From assembly GCF_018128945.1 (NCBI RefSeq), contig NZ_CP068393.1, forward strand, positions 1,364,001-1,428,000: a stretch of DNA of 64,000 nt. The letters are read 5' to 3'. This DNA is from Aristaeella hokkaidonensis. GTDB taxonomy: Bacteria > Bacillota > Clostridia > Christensenellales > Aristaeellaceae. The stretch's first letter is position 1. The number at the start of each line of letters is the position of its first letter. The position numbers were made by a program, and so were the translations under genes. This document shows positions 58,012 through 64,000 of the stretch, one piece after another. The notes below the pieces were generated by a model that made no database searches, was not told the DNA's origin, and saw only the letters and a list, made by a program, of their open reading frames with translations.

Positions 58012-59034
58012 TCATTCTTTGAATTGCTTCAGGAATCTCATATCGTTCTCAAACAGCAGTCCGATATTGTTGATACCGTACTTCAGCATGGTGATCCGCT
58101 CAATGCCGATACCGAACGCGATGCCGGAATAGACGTTCGGATCGATGCCGCAGTTTTCCAGCACCTTGGGATGAACCACACCGCCGCCGAGCACTTCAAT
58201 CCAGCCGGTGTGCTTGCACAGGCTGCAGCCCTTGCCGCCGCATTCAAAACAGCTGACGTCCACTTCAACGCTCGGTTCTGTGAAGGGGAAATAGCTGGGA
58301 CGGAGCCGGGTGCGCACGTCCGCGTCAAAAATCTGCTGCACGAACTTGTCCAGCATACCCTGCAGGTCGCACAGGGTAATGCCCTTGTCCACCACCAGGC
58401 CTTCCATCTGATGGAACATGGGAGAATGGGTCGCGTCGCTGTCGGAACGGAAAACCCGTCCGGGAACCAGCACCTTGATCGGCGGCTTCTGCATGTCCAT
58501 CACGCGGATCTGGCCGCCGCTTGTCTGCGTACGCAGCAGCAGTTCATTTTCCAGGTAGAAAGTATCCTGCATATCACGGGAAGGATGATCCTTCGGCACG
58601 TTCAGGCGGGTAAAGTTGTGATCATCATCCTCGATTTCCGGTCCTTCGAAAATATCGAAGCCCATGCTGGCAAAAACGTTGATCATTTCATTCTTCACCA
58701 GCGTCAGGGGATGCAGTCCGCCCAGCGGCAGTCCCTTTCCGGGCAGGGTAATATCCACCTGTTCCCGGCGGTTGCGGGCAGCCAGCTCAAGCTCGTCCAT
58801 CTTTGCGCTCAGGGCCTGGTACTTTTCTTCCACCAGCACCTTGAACTCATTGATGACTTTGCCCATAGCCGGCCGGTCTTCCTTGGCCACGGCACCCAGG
58901 CCCTTCATCAGATCGGCGATGGCACCCTTCTTGCCCAGAAACTCCTGCCAGAATTCAGCCAGCTTTTCCTTTGTGTCGATCTGGCCGATTTTCTGTTCCA
59001 TCTGTTCCTGCAGTGCCTTGATCTTCTGCTCCAT
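58012..59034 (-). CDS. pheS: Phenylalanyl-tRNA synthetase alpha subunit
   Basis: Catalytic subunit, 340 residues from ATG 59034 (GGGAG 8 bases upstream; a GTG three codons earlier overlaps it). It has an N-terminal coiled coil (about 1-85), then class II aminoacyl-synthetase motifs: motif 2 region [21 protein letters not shown] and motif 3 [15 protein letters not shown], with the conserved [20 protein letters not shown] segment. It is the first gene of pheST. The leader is only about 75 bases, too short for the T-box often found at this operon. Confidence 0.97.
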   Translation of the reverse strand: MEQKIKALQEQMEQKIGQIDTKEKLAEFWQEFLGKKGAIADLMKGLGAVAKEDRPAMGKVINEFKVLVEEKYQALSAKMDELELAARNRREQVDITLPGKGLPLGGLHPLTLVKNEMINVFASMGFDIFEGPEIEDDDHNFTRLNVPKDHPSRDMQDTFYLENELLLRTQTSGGQIRVMDMQKPPIKVLVPGRVFRSDSDATHSPMFHQMEGLVVDKGITLCDLQGMLDKFVQQIFDADVRTRLRPSYFPFTEPSVEVDVSCFECGGKGCSLCKHTGWIEVLGGGVVHPKVLENCGIDPNVYSGIAFGIGIERITMLKYGINNIGLLFENDMRFLKQFKE

Positions 59035-59075
59035 GTGCTCCACTCCCGTGCAATCATGATTTGTCTCATCAAAAC

Positions 59076-59089
59076 GATCACCGGTGATC
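59076..59089. promoter_or_regulatory. 14-base perfect palindrome in the pheS leader
   Basis: GATCACCGGTGATC lies between the promoter and the pheS ribosome site. It could be an operator or RNA hairpin; its role is unknown. Confidence 0.45.
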
Positions 59090-59109
59090 CTGTTATCACC
59101 AATTACCGT

Positions 59110-59129
59110 AATTATGAATTATGGATTAT
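59110..59129. repeat. Short heptamer repeat overlapping the pheST -10
   Basis: Two to three AATTATG-type units; the CATAAT -10 hexamer (59118-59123, minus strand) is made of repeat sequence. Confidence 0.6.
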
Positions 59130-59146
59130 GTAGCATAAAATGTCAA
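59118..59146 (-). promoter_or_regulatory. pheST promoter
   Basis: TTGACA (59141-59146) and CATAAT (59118-59123) with a 17-base spacer on the minus strand, about 85 bases before pheS. Confidence 0.75.
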
Positions 59147-59191
59147 TTCTTTATTGGTTTTTCTTAGTTTTAGTGCCTTATACATAAACAA

Positions 59192-59217
59192 AGAGCGAAG
59201 CCTTTACGCCTCGCTCT
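59192..59217 (-). terminator. dnaA terminator
   Basis: Ten-base stem (AGAGCGAGGC with a G-U pair to GCTTCGCTCT on the minus strand) followed by TTTGTTT. Confidence 0.75.
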
Positions 59218-59223
59218 CTGATC

Positions 59224-59248
59224 ATTCTGAATTCTTAATTCTGAATTT
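59224..59248. repeat. Heptanucleotide tandem repeat, AATTCTG type, at the dnaA 3' end
   Basis: Three to four units, directly after the dnaA coding sequence. Confidence 0.75.
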
Positions 59249-60576
59249 TATTGTGCGTTCTTCACCAGTGTTTTAATGTCCTCCACCACAGCCTTGATAT
59301 CGGTGTTCGCAGTCATGTTCGCTTCCACCGTCTTGCAGCTGTGCAATACCGTCGTATGATCCCGGCCGCCGAATACCGTTCCGATCTGGGGCAGGCTCAT
59401 GCCTGTCATCTCCCGGGTCAGGTACATGGCAATCTGCCGGGGCACCGTGATTTCCCGTTTCCGGGTGGGACCGGTCATGTCATCCATGGACAATCCGTAA
59501 TAATCGCTGACGGTCTGCATGATCAGCTCGGAGGTGATCTGCTTATGCCGTTTGGAATCGAAGATCTCCTTCAGGGCCCGCTCGCAAAGATCCAGGGTGA
59601 TCGGTTCCTTCACCAGGGTGGAATAAGCCACCAGCCGGGTCAGGCAGCCTTCCAGTTCACGGATGTTGCTGTCAATCTTGCCGGCGATCAGCTGCAGCAC
59701 ATCGTCCGGCACTTCGATATTGTCCTGCACGGTCTTCTCCCGCAGGATAGCCACACGGGTATCCACGTCCGGACGCTGAATGTCGGCCACCAGACCCCAC
59801 TCGAAACGGCTGCACAGCCGTTCCTCCAGGCGTTGGATATCCTTCGGCGGTTTATCGCTGGTCAGGATAATCTGCTTGTTGTCATTATGCAGTTCATTGA
59901 AGGTATTGAAGAACTCCTGCTGGGTACTCTCCCGGCCGGCGATGAACTGGATATCGTCCACCATCAGCACGTCAACCTTCCGGATCTTCTCCCTGAATTC
60001 ATAGGTCTTCTTCAGCTGGATCGCGCTGATCAGTTCGTTGGTAAAGCTTTCGCTGGTCATGTACAGGATTTTCTTCTTCGGATCAGACTGATGGATGAAA
60101 TGTCCGATTGCCTGCATCAGGTGGGTCTTGCCAAGACCCACGCCGCCGTATATGAACAGCGGGTTATAGGCTTCCGCGGGGCTCTCGGCCACCGCCAGCG
60201 CCGCGGCATGGGCAAAGCGGTTACCGTTGCCAACCACGAAGCTTTCAAAAGTATATTTGGGATTGAGATGGGGATCTGTATCATCCGTTTTATCCGTATC
60301 TTCATCGGTTTCAGTACGGGCTTTCATCTCATCCTTCGTCAGCAGCACAATATGGACAGCCTTGCCGGCTACTTCCGTCAGTTTCCGCTCAATCAGATCC
60401 GCATACTTGTTCTGGATCATGGAGATCATGCGTTCCATTTTCACCACGACAAACAGAGTATCGTCCTCCAGCATCCCGGGCACCATATTGCCGTCTACCC
60501 ACGTGCTGTAGGACACGTAGTTCATTTCCCGCGACAGCAGGGCACACGTCTGCTCCCAGAGCGACTCCATGTTCAT
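59248..60576 (-). CDS. dnaA: Chromosomal replication initiator protein DnaA
   Basis: AAA+ ATPase that binds DnaA boxes and opens oriC. I prefer ATG 60576 (442 residues, MNMESLWEQTCALL) because GGAG lies 9 bases upstream; the ATG at 60591 has no ribosome site. Domain I is at about 1-75, an acidic linker (TETDEDTDKTDDTD) at about 88-102, then the AAA+ core with Walker A GGVGLGKTHL (about 143), Walker B VLMVDDIQF (about 205) and sensor region. The C-terminal DnaA-box-binding signature is GGRDHTTVLHS (about 405). The gene has its own terminator and is followed by pheST instead of dnaN, recF or gyrB, which are not in the window. Confidence 0.97.
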   Translation of the reverse strand: MNMESLWEQTCALLSREMNYVSYSTWVDGNMVPGMLEDDTLFVVVKMERMISMIQNKYADLIERKLTEVAGKAVHIVLLTKDEMKARTETDEDTDKTDDTDPHLNPKYTFESFVVGNGNRFAHAAALAVAESPAEAYNPLFIYGGVGLGKTHLMQAIGHFIHQSDPKKKILYMTSESFTNELISAIQLKKTYEFREKIRKVDVLMVDDIQFIAGRESTQQEFFNTFNELHNDNKQIILTSDKPPKDIQRLEERLCSRFEWGLVADIQRPDVDTRVAILREKTVQDNIEVPDDVLQLIAGKIDSNIRELEGCLTRLVAYSTLVKEPITLDLCERALKEIFDSKRHKQITSELIMQTVSDYYGLSMDDMTGPTRKREITVPRQIAMYLTREMTGMSLPQIGTVFGGRDHTTVLHSCKTVEANMTANTDIKAVVEDIKTLVKNAQ

Positions 60577-60726
60577 CAATACATTCTCCATTCATCTGGT
60601 TATTAAAACGCAAAAGCGATGATTTGCTTCATATGCTGCAAAAGGCGGCGAAAAAAGCGCACGAGGGTTCGTGAGCTGTGGATAACCGGGCTGTGGAAAA
60701 CTGGCCTTTTGCAAACCGGCTCGACT

Positions 60727-60755
60727 ATCATAGCAAAAACATTGAGTAATTTCAA
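60727..60755 (-). promoter_or_regulatory. dnaA promoter
   Basis: TTGAAA (60750-60755) and TATGAT (60727-60732), 17 bases apart on the minus strand. DnaA boxes lie on both sides, which fits autoregulation by DnaA. Confidence 0.75.
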
Positions 60756-60923
60756 GGTTCTTGCCCTGTGGATAAAACGATTAAAATGTTAGAATTCTTT
60801 CATTTTTTCTGTCAAGGTTTTGTATTTGTTCCGGCCGACTCCACTAGATTTATGGTATAGGCCGTTTTTTTGCATCGTTTTTTTCCTGTTTTTTGTATTC
60901 GCCGACAAAATCGCCGTGAAAAG

Positions 60924-60952
60924 TTAACAATTACTTCATTTTATGATATCAT
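60924..60952 (+). promoter_or_regulatory. Promoter toward the first rightward gene
   Basis: TTAACA (60924-60929) and TATCAT (60947-60952), 17 bases apart, about 42 bases before the start codon at 60995. Confidence 0.6.
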
Positions 60953-60994
60953 ACAGTATACATTATATAAGGAAACTATTACGGAGGGATGGGC

Positions 60995-61501
60995 ATGATC
61001 GAAGCCTGGCATGTTAGGGAAGCCCTGCGTTTCCGCTTCGGGTCTGCCCTGGTGGACCGTCCCGGAATCTGGGAGAAGGCTGCCGCGCTCTTACGGAACT
61101 TTGCACCTTACCGGGATACCTTCTCCGATCTGGCCGCCAGTCTCGAGGATGTGCTTTTCAATACAGTCTATGAGCAGCTCGGCCCCTCCATGGGTGCACA
61201 GATGGATAACGGCACTGTACGCCGGATCCGTTCGGCAGAGTTCAGGGACGCCTCCGATGATGTGATGGGCGTTCTTTTTGATCATCTGAAGGTCTACTCT
61301 GTCACCTACGACTCCCTGCATCAGTACTGCATGGACACCGGTTCCTTCTCTGCCATGCGCGTACTCTATACCCGATATGCTGATTTCATGCCCGCCTCGG
61401 AGCGGAAGATCATTGCCAGGATCATCCGGGACAGCCGGCCCCGTGCTGAATGGGAGCCCTGGATGGATCCGGAAGACGTTCCGCCCGCACCGGCGCGTTA
61501 G
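60995..61501 (+). CDS. Protein of unknown function beside oriC
   Basis: Not recognised. Start at ATG 60995, seven bases after GGAGG; the ATG two codons earlier overlaps that site. The 168-residue product is helical-looking and soluble, with many aromatic residues (AWHVREALRFRFGSALVDRP, FAPYRDTFSDLAASLEDVLF, YSVTYDSLHQYCMDTG) and a Pro-rich end. No membrane segment, signal or catalytic motif was seen. It is the first gene right of the putative origin and starts the plus-strand half of the window. Confidence 0.8.
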   Translation: MIEAWHVREALRFRFGSALVDRPGIWEKAAALLRNFAPYRDTFSDLAASLEDVLFNTVYEQLGPSMGAQMDNGTVRRIRSAEFRDASDDVMGVLFDHLKVYSVTYDSLHQYCMDTGSFSAMRVLYTRYADFMPASERKIIARIIRDSRPRAEWEPWMDPEDVPPAPAR

Positions 61502-61503
61502 AA

Positions 61504-61534
61504 AATTCATAATTCACAATTCATAATTCATAAT
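61504..61534. repeat. Heptanucleotide tandem repeat, AATTCAT/AATTCAC type
   Basis: Four units starting two bases after a stop codon. A second array of the other type follows at 61576, so both types share one gap. Confidence 0.8.
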
Positions 61535-61575
61535 GATCTATTGTCTCCTCTGTTAATCCTGATGAAAGAATATAT

Positions 61576-61608
61576 AATTCTGAATTCTTAATTCTGAATT
61601 CTGAATTG
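61576..61608. repeat. Heptanucleotide tandem repeat, AATTCTG/AATTCTT type
   Basis: Four to five units ending just before the ribosome site of the ZnuA-like gene. Confidence 0.8.
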
Positions 61609-61622
61609 AAATGAGGTTCTCC

Positions 61623-62516
61623 ATGAAGAAATTACTTGCCCTTCTGCTTGTACTTACGCTTTTCCTTCCGGCTCTTGCTGCCGCAGAAACTATCGTTACC
61701 AGCTTTTACCCTGTCTGGATTCTGACCCTGAACCTGACTGAAGGGATTGAATCCGTCAAAGTTGTGAACCTGGCGGAGCCGACAACGGGCTGCCTGCACG
61801 ATTACACCCTGCAGAACTCCGATATGGTCACGCTTTCACAGGCGGATGCCCTGCTGGTCAACGGCGCTGGAATGGAATCTTTCCTGCCGGTCGTTACGGG
61901 AGCGTATCCCAATCTGCCGGTCATTGACGCGACTGCCGGCCTTCCCTTTCTCCACGAATCAGACACCGTCGAAATCGGCGAAGCCGAAGAGGACGAGGAA
62001 GTCAATTCCCATCTCTGGCTGGATCCCCAGCGGGCTGCCGGTATGGCTGCCAACCTGGCGGAAGGATTGATCCGCCTGATGCCGGACAGGGAGGCGGAAA
62101 TCCTGGAAAACCTGCATGCGTATCAGGAACGTCTTCAGGCGCTGGATGAAACCATCCGGGAGGAGACCAAAGACATAGACCGGAAAGTCATCATCTTCCA
62201 TGAGGCTTTCCCCTACTTTGCCGAAGCCTGCGGGCTGACTGCCGCGGCCGTTGTCAACAAGGAACCGGAAGACATCCTGCCGACCGCACAGCTGGTCCGG
62301 GTGACAGAACTCATCTTCAACCTCGGCATCCCGATGCCGCTGATCCTGAAATCGGCTGAAGAGGATCCTTCCGTCAACACCCTGGTTAACGAGACCGGCA
62401 TCCCCGTCTGCGAACTGGATCCCATGACCAGCGGTCCTGAAAACCCGCCCCTGGATTACTATGAATCCATCATGATGCAGAACGTCAAAACCCTGTTAAA
62501 CGCTATAGCTCAGTAA
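61623..62516 (+). CDS. ZnuA/TroA-family metal-binding protein (orphan, no lipobox)
   Basis: Substrate-binding protein of the cluster 9 (zinc/manganese) type, 297 residues from ATG 61623 (TGAGG upstream). The signal peptide (LALLLVLTLFLPALAAA) has no lipobox Cys. Three candidate metal-binding His are visible: GCLHDYTL (about 59), NSHLWLDP (about 129) and IFHEAFPYFAEACGL (about 194); ligands near the C-terminus may be acidic (LDYYESIM). A short acidic loop, EAEEDEEVNS, precedes the second His, where zinc proteins often have a His-rich loop. No permease or ATPase gene is adjacent in the window. Zinc or manganese are both possible. Confidence 0.87.
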   Translation: MKKLLALLLVLTLFLPALAAAETIVTSFYPVWILTLNLTEGIESVKVVNLAEPTTGCLHDYTLQNSDMVTLSQADALLVNGAGMESFLPVVTGAYPNLPVIDATAGLPFLHESDTVEIGEAEEDEEVNSHLWLDPQRAAGMAANLAEGLIRLMPDREAEILENLHAYQERLQALDETIREETKDIDRKVIIFHEAFPYFAEACGLTAAAVVNKEPEDILPTAQLVRVTELIFNLGIPMPLILKSAEEDPSVNTLVNETGIPVCELDPMTSGPENPPLDYYESIMMQNVKTLLNAIAQ

Positions 62517-62526
62517 AACTCTTTAT

Positions 62527-62558
62527 AATTCTGAATTCTTAATTCTGAATTCTGATTT
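62527..62558. repeat. Heptanucleotide tandem repeat, AATTCTG/AATTCTT type
   Basis: Four to five units in the short gap before the FHA gene. Confidence 0.8.
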
Positions 62559-62573
62559 AAGAAAGGATCATCT

Positions 62574-63353
62574 ATGTTCAGCGTAAGTCCGGAAATCTAC
62601 TCGGTTCTTTCCCAGGCTTCACGCTGGCTTTTTATTGTCCTTGCGCTCATGCTCCTGTTCCTGGCCTTCTCCTGGCATCATTCCGACCGGAAAGAGCGCC
62701 GGGATCGGTTCAAAAATCTCCCGGGTGCCGGAACCGTGGGTGAACTCGTCGTTCTTTCCGGCAGTGATGAACTGCCCGTGGATACCTGGTTTCCTGTCCC
62801 CCGGGAAGGCGTGCTTGGTTCGCTGCGCTCCTGCGATCTGGTCATTCCCTGCCCCGGTGTGAGTTCACATCACCTTGATTTCTCCTGGCAGGATGGAACA
62901 GGTCTGCTGATCCGTCCCCGGGTTGGCTGTGAAGTCCTGATCGACGGTGTCCCCGTCACCCGCAGGGGCATGGATATGCCGCTGGTACATGGATCCGTGC
63001 TGCAGATCGGCAGTGCCGTACTCAGGCTGCAGCTTTTTGCCGCCCTTTCTCATACTAACCGAACCTTTATTCCCCCGCAGCCTGCCGTCGTTTCCTTTTC
63101 TGATCCGATGCCGCAGCCTGTACAGGTTCCGATGCAGTATCCGCAGGAACCCATGAATGTGCAGCCTGCTTTCTACCCGCCTTCCTGGCAGGAACCGGGT
63201 CCCCTTCAGATGCCCGTCGAACAGCCTGTTCCGGTTCAGCCGGTTCCTCAGCAAGTCCCGGAACAGCAGCCTGTACAGGAAGTACCGCCGCAGGCGCCTG
63301 CTGCCCCGCGCCGTAAACGCGCTGATCGCTGGAAGGAGGACTGGAGCGAATGA
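62574..63353 (+). CDS. Membrane-anchored FHA-domain protein
   Basis: A 259-residue protein with one N-terminal membrane segment (about 17-34), a basic stretch (HSDRKERRDRFK), an FHA domain (about 55-155, with GVLGSLRSCDLVIPCPGVSSHHLDF and the closing HGSVLQIGSAVLRL) and a long Pro/Gln/Val tail ending in a basic RRKRADRW motif. FHA domains bind phospho-threonine and typically link Ser/Thr kinases to cell wall synthesis. The stop codon overlaps the next start (ATGA), so the two are translated together. Confidence 0.88.
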   Translation: MFSVSPEIYSVLSQASRWLFIVLALMLLFLAFSWHHSDRKERRDRFKNLPGAGTVGELVVLSGSDELPVDTWFPVPREGVLGSLRSCDLVIPCPGVSSHHLDFSWQDGTGLLIRPRVGCEVLIDGVPVTRRGMDMPLVHGSVLQIGSAVLRLQLFAALSHTNRTFIPPQPAVVSFSDPMPQPVQVPMQYPQEPMNVQPAFYPPSWQEPGPLQMPVEQPVPVQPVPQQVPEQQPVQEVPPQAPAAPRRKRADRWKEDWSE

Positions 63354-64000
63354 CAAAGCAAAAATCCTCTGCCCGCTTCCGTTTCAGCGGCGTTATGCTG
63401 TTCCTCGCCCTGTTTTTCTTCCTGGTTCCGGCGCTGCAGGCGGGAGATTACAGGCTCTACATGCTTGCCGCAGGCGTCCCCTGCGCCATGCTGCTGTGCT
63501 GTACCATCCTTGCCCGGGCTTTTTCCCTGGACAGGCTGATCCTGGCCTTATCTCTCTTCTTCTGTTCCGTGGGGATCGCCTCCCTGGCCATGACTGTACC
63601 GGACACTGCCCTGGTTCAGGCTGTCAGCTGTGGCATCGGGATCATTGTCCTGATCGTCGGTGCCATCCTGATCCGTTCCCTGTCCGGTTCCTTGCTCACT
63701 GCTATATCCGCGGCCTTCCTCGGCCTGCTTCTGCTGGCCGGAAAGCTGATTGCGCCCACCTTCACCCTGCCGGTCACGCAGCCCGCGCTGGCTCTGCTGC
63801 TGATTGCCTTCGCCGTTCTCCTTTCCCGGGAAGGACCGATCTCCGCGGCTGGCCTCGGCATTGCCGCCGCTGTCCTGCTGCTGCTCCGGGGTGAAACAGC
63901 GGATGCCCTGATCTGGGGACTCACGACCCTGCTGCTCCTCTTTGCGGCCGACGGCCGTCTGCTGGTTGTCCTGCCTTCACTGGCTGCCTTTGTGCTCCTG
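63350..64000 (+). CDS. Polytopic membrane protein, start of a probable FtsW/RodA-family gene (runs off the right edge)
   Basis: The frame from ATG 63350 is open to the end of the window, about 217 residues with at least six hydrophobic segments (for example MLFLALFFFLVPALQ, GIGIIVLIVGAILI and ALALLLIAFAVLL). No diagnostic motif is reached. FHA genes followed by FtsW/RodA/SpoVE-like flippase-polymerases and penicillin-binding proteins are a known arrangement, and an N-terminal block of extra membrane segments occurs in such proteins. The family assignment rests on that context and is tentative. Confidence 0.55.
   Translation, partial: MTKQKSSARFRFSGVMLFLALFFFLVPALQAGDYRLYMLAAGVPCAMLLCCTILARAFSLDRLILALSLFFCSVGIASLAMTVPDTALVQAVSCGIGIIVLIVGAILIRSLSGSLLTAISAAFLGLLLLAGKLIAPTFTLPVTQPALALLLIAFAVLLSREGPISAAGLGIAAAVLLLLRGETADALIWGLTTLLLLFAADGRLLVVLPSLAAFVLL

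Larger units (their letters stand above)
60577..60994. other. Putative origin of replication (oriC) region
   Basis: This 418-base gene-free stretch upstream of dnaA holds two perfect DnaA boxes (TGTGGATAA at 60677-60685 and 60767-60775), one near box (TGTGGAAAA at 60692-60700), and A/T-rich segments at about 60776-60830 and 60920-60975 that could be the unwinding element. Genes diverge from it in both directions. The content is typical for a bacterial oriC beside dnaA, but box number is low for Firmicutes. Confidence 0.7.

Noticed and set aside
59035..59191. T-box riboswitch before pheST
   Set aside because: The distance from promoter to start is about 85 bases, and no specifier loop or T-box core was seen.

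Overview
The window looks like a chromosomal segment of an anaerobic, fibre-degrading Gram-positive (Clostridia-type) bacterium. Evidence: consensus TTGACA-17-TATAAT promoters, strong GGAGG ribosome sites, LPXTG surface proteins with a class C sortase, cellulose and xylan enzymes (GH5, GH94, GH10), and CUT1-type sugar transporters without their own ATPase. A rumen or gut species related to Christensenellales/Aristaeella-like lineages is plausible, but that placement is inference.

Layout. 1-2.1 kb: the str genes (fusA partial, rpsG, rpsL, L7Ae-like) on the minus strand. 2.4-3.4 kb: a secreted metallo-beta-lactamase-fold protein. 3.6-11.1 kb: rpoB-rpoC on the plus strand, the only plus-strand genes left of 60.9 kb. 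11.1-11.6 kb: a gene-free stretch with palindromic repeats. 11.6-18.6 kb: serA-serC, a GH94 phosphorylase coupled to a TrmO-like methyltransferase, and an M29 aminopeptidase. 18.8-39.9 kb: a surface/pilus island with an acidic secreted protein, a 3331-residue LPXTG adhesin, sortase C, a GH5 cellulase in the same transcription unit as the sortase, a backbone pilin, and a six-gene operon. That operon holds a signal-peptidase-fold protein without its catalytic pair, a coiled-coil protein, a solute-binding protein, a Thr/Pro-rich secreted protein, a sortase-fold protein that has lost both catalytic Cys and His, and an S26 signal-peptidase-like protein apparently interrupted by an SpaA/Cna_B-like domain. 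40.1-55.3 kb: GH10 xylanase and a nine-gene sugar-transport cluster with two permease pairs, two binding proteins, and NHL-TPR, Yip1-like and DUF5696-like membrane proteins. 55.5-60.6 kb: pheT, pheS and dnaA. 60.6-61 kb: a DnaA-box region that looks like oriC. 61-64 kb: plus-strand genes (unknown, ZnuA-like binding protein, FHA protein, polytopic protein).

How it fits together. Genes diverge from the putative origin at about 60.7 kb, so the minus-strand genes to its left are co-oriented with replication and rpoBC would be head-on. The rpoBC block looks like an inversion of the usual rpoB-rpoC-L7Ae-rpsL-rpsG-fusA order. Two sets of operator-like palindromes tie the glycan genes together: GCAAACGTTTRY sites at GH94 and GH5, and TTGTACGTACAA-like sites at the xylanase and both transporter promoters. 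Heptanucleotide tandem repeats (AATTCAT, AATTCTG, AAAACTT units) sit in many intergenic gaps. The strongest candidates for something undescribed are the pilus island with catalytically dead sortase and signal-peptidase paralogues, and the double-permease NHL/Yip1/DUF5696 cluster.
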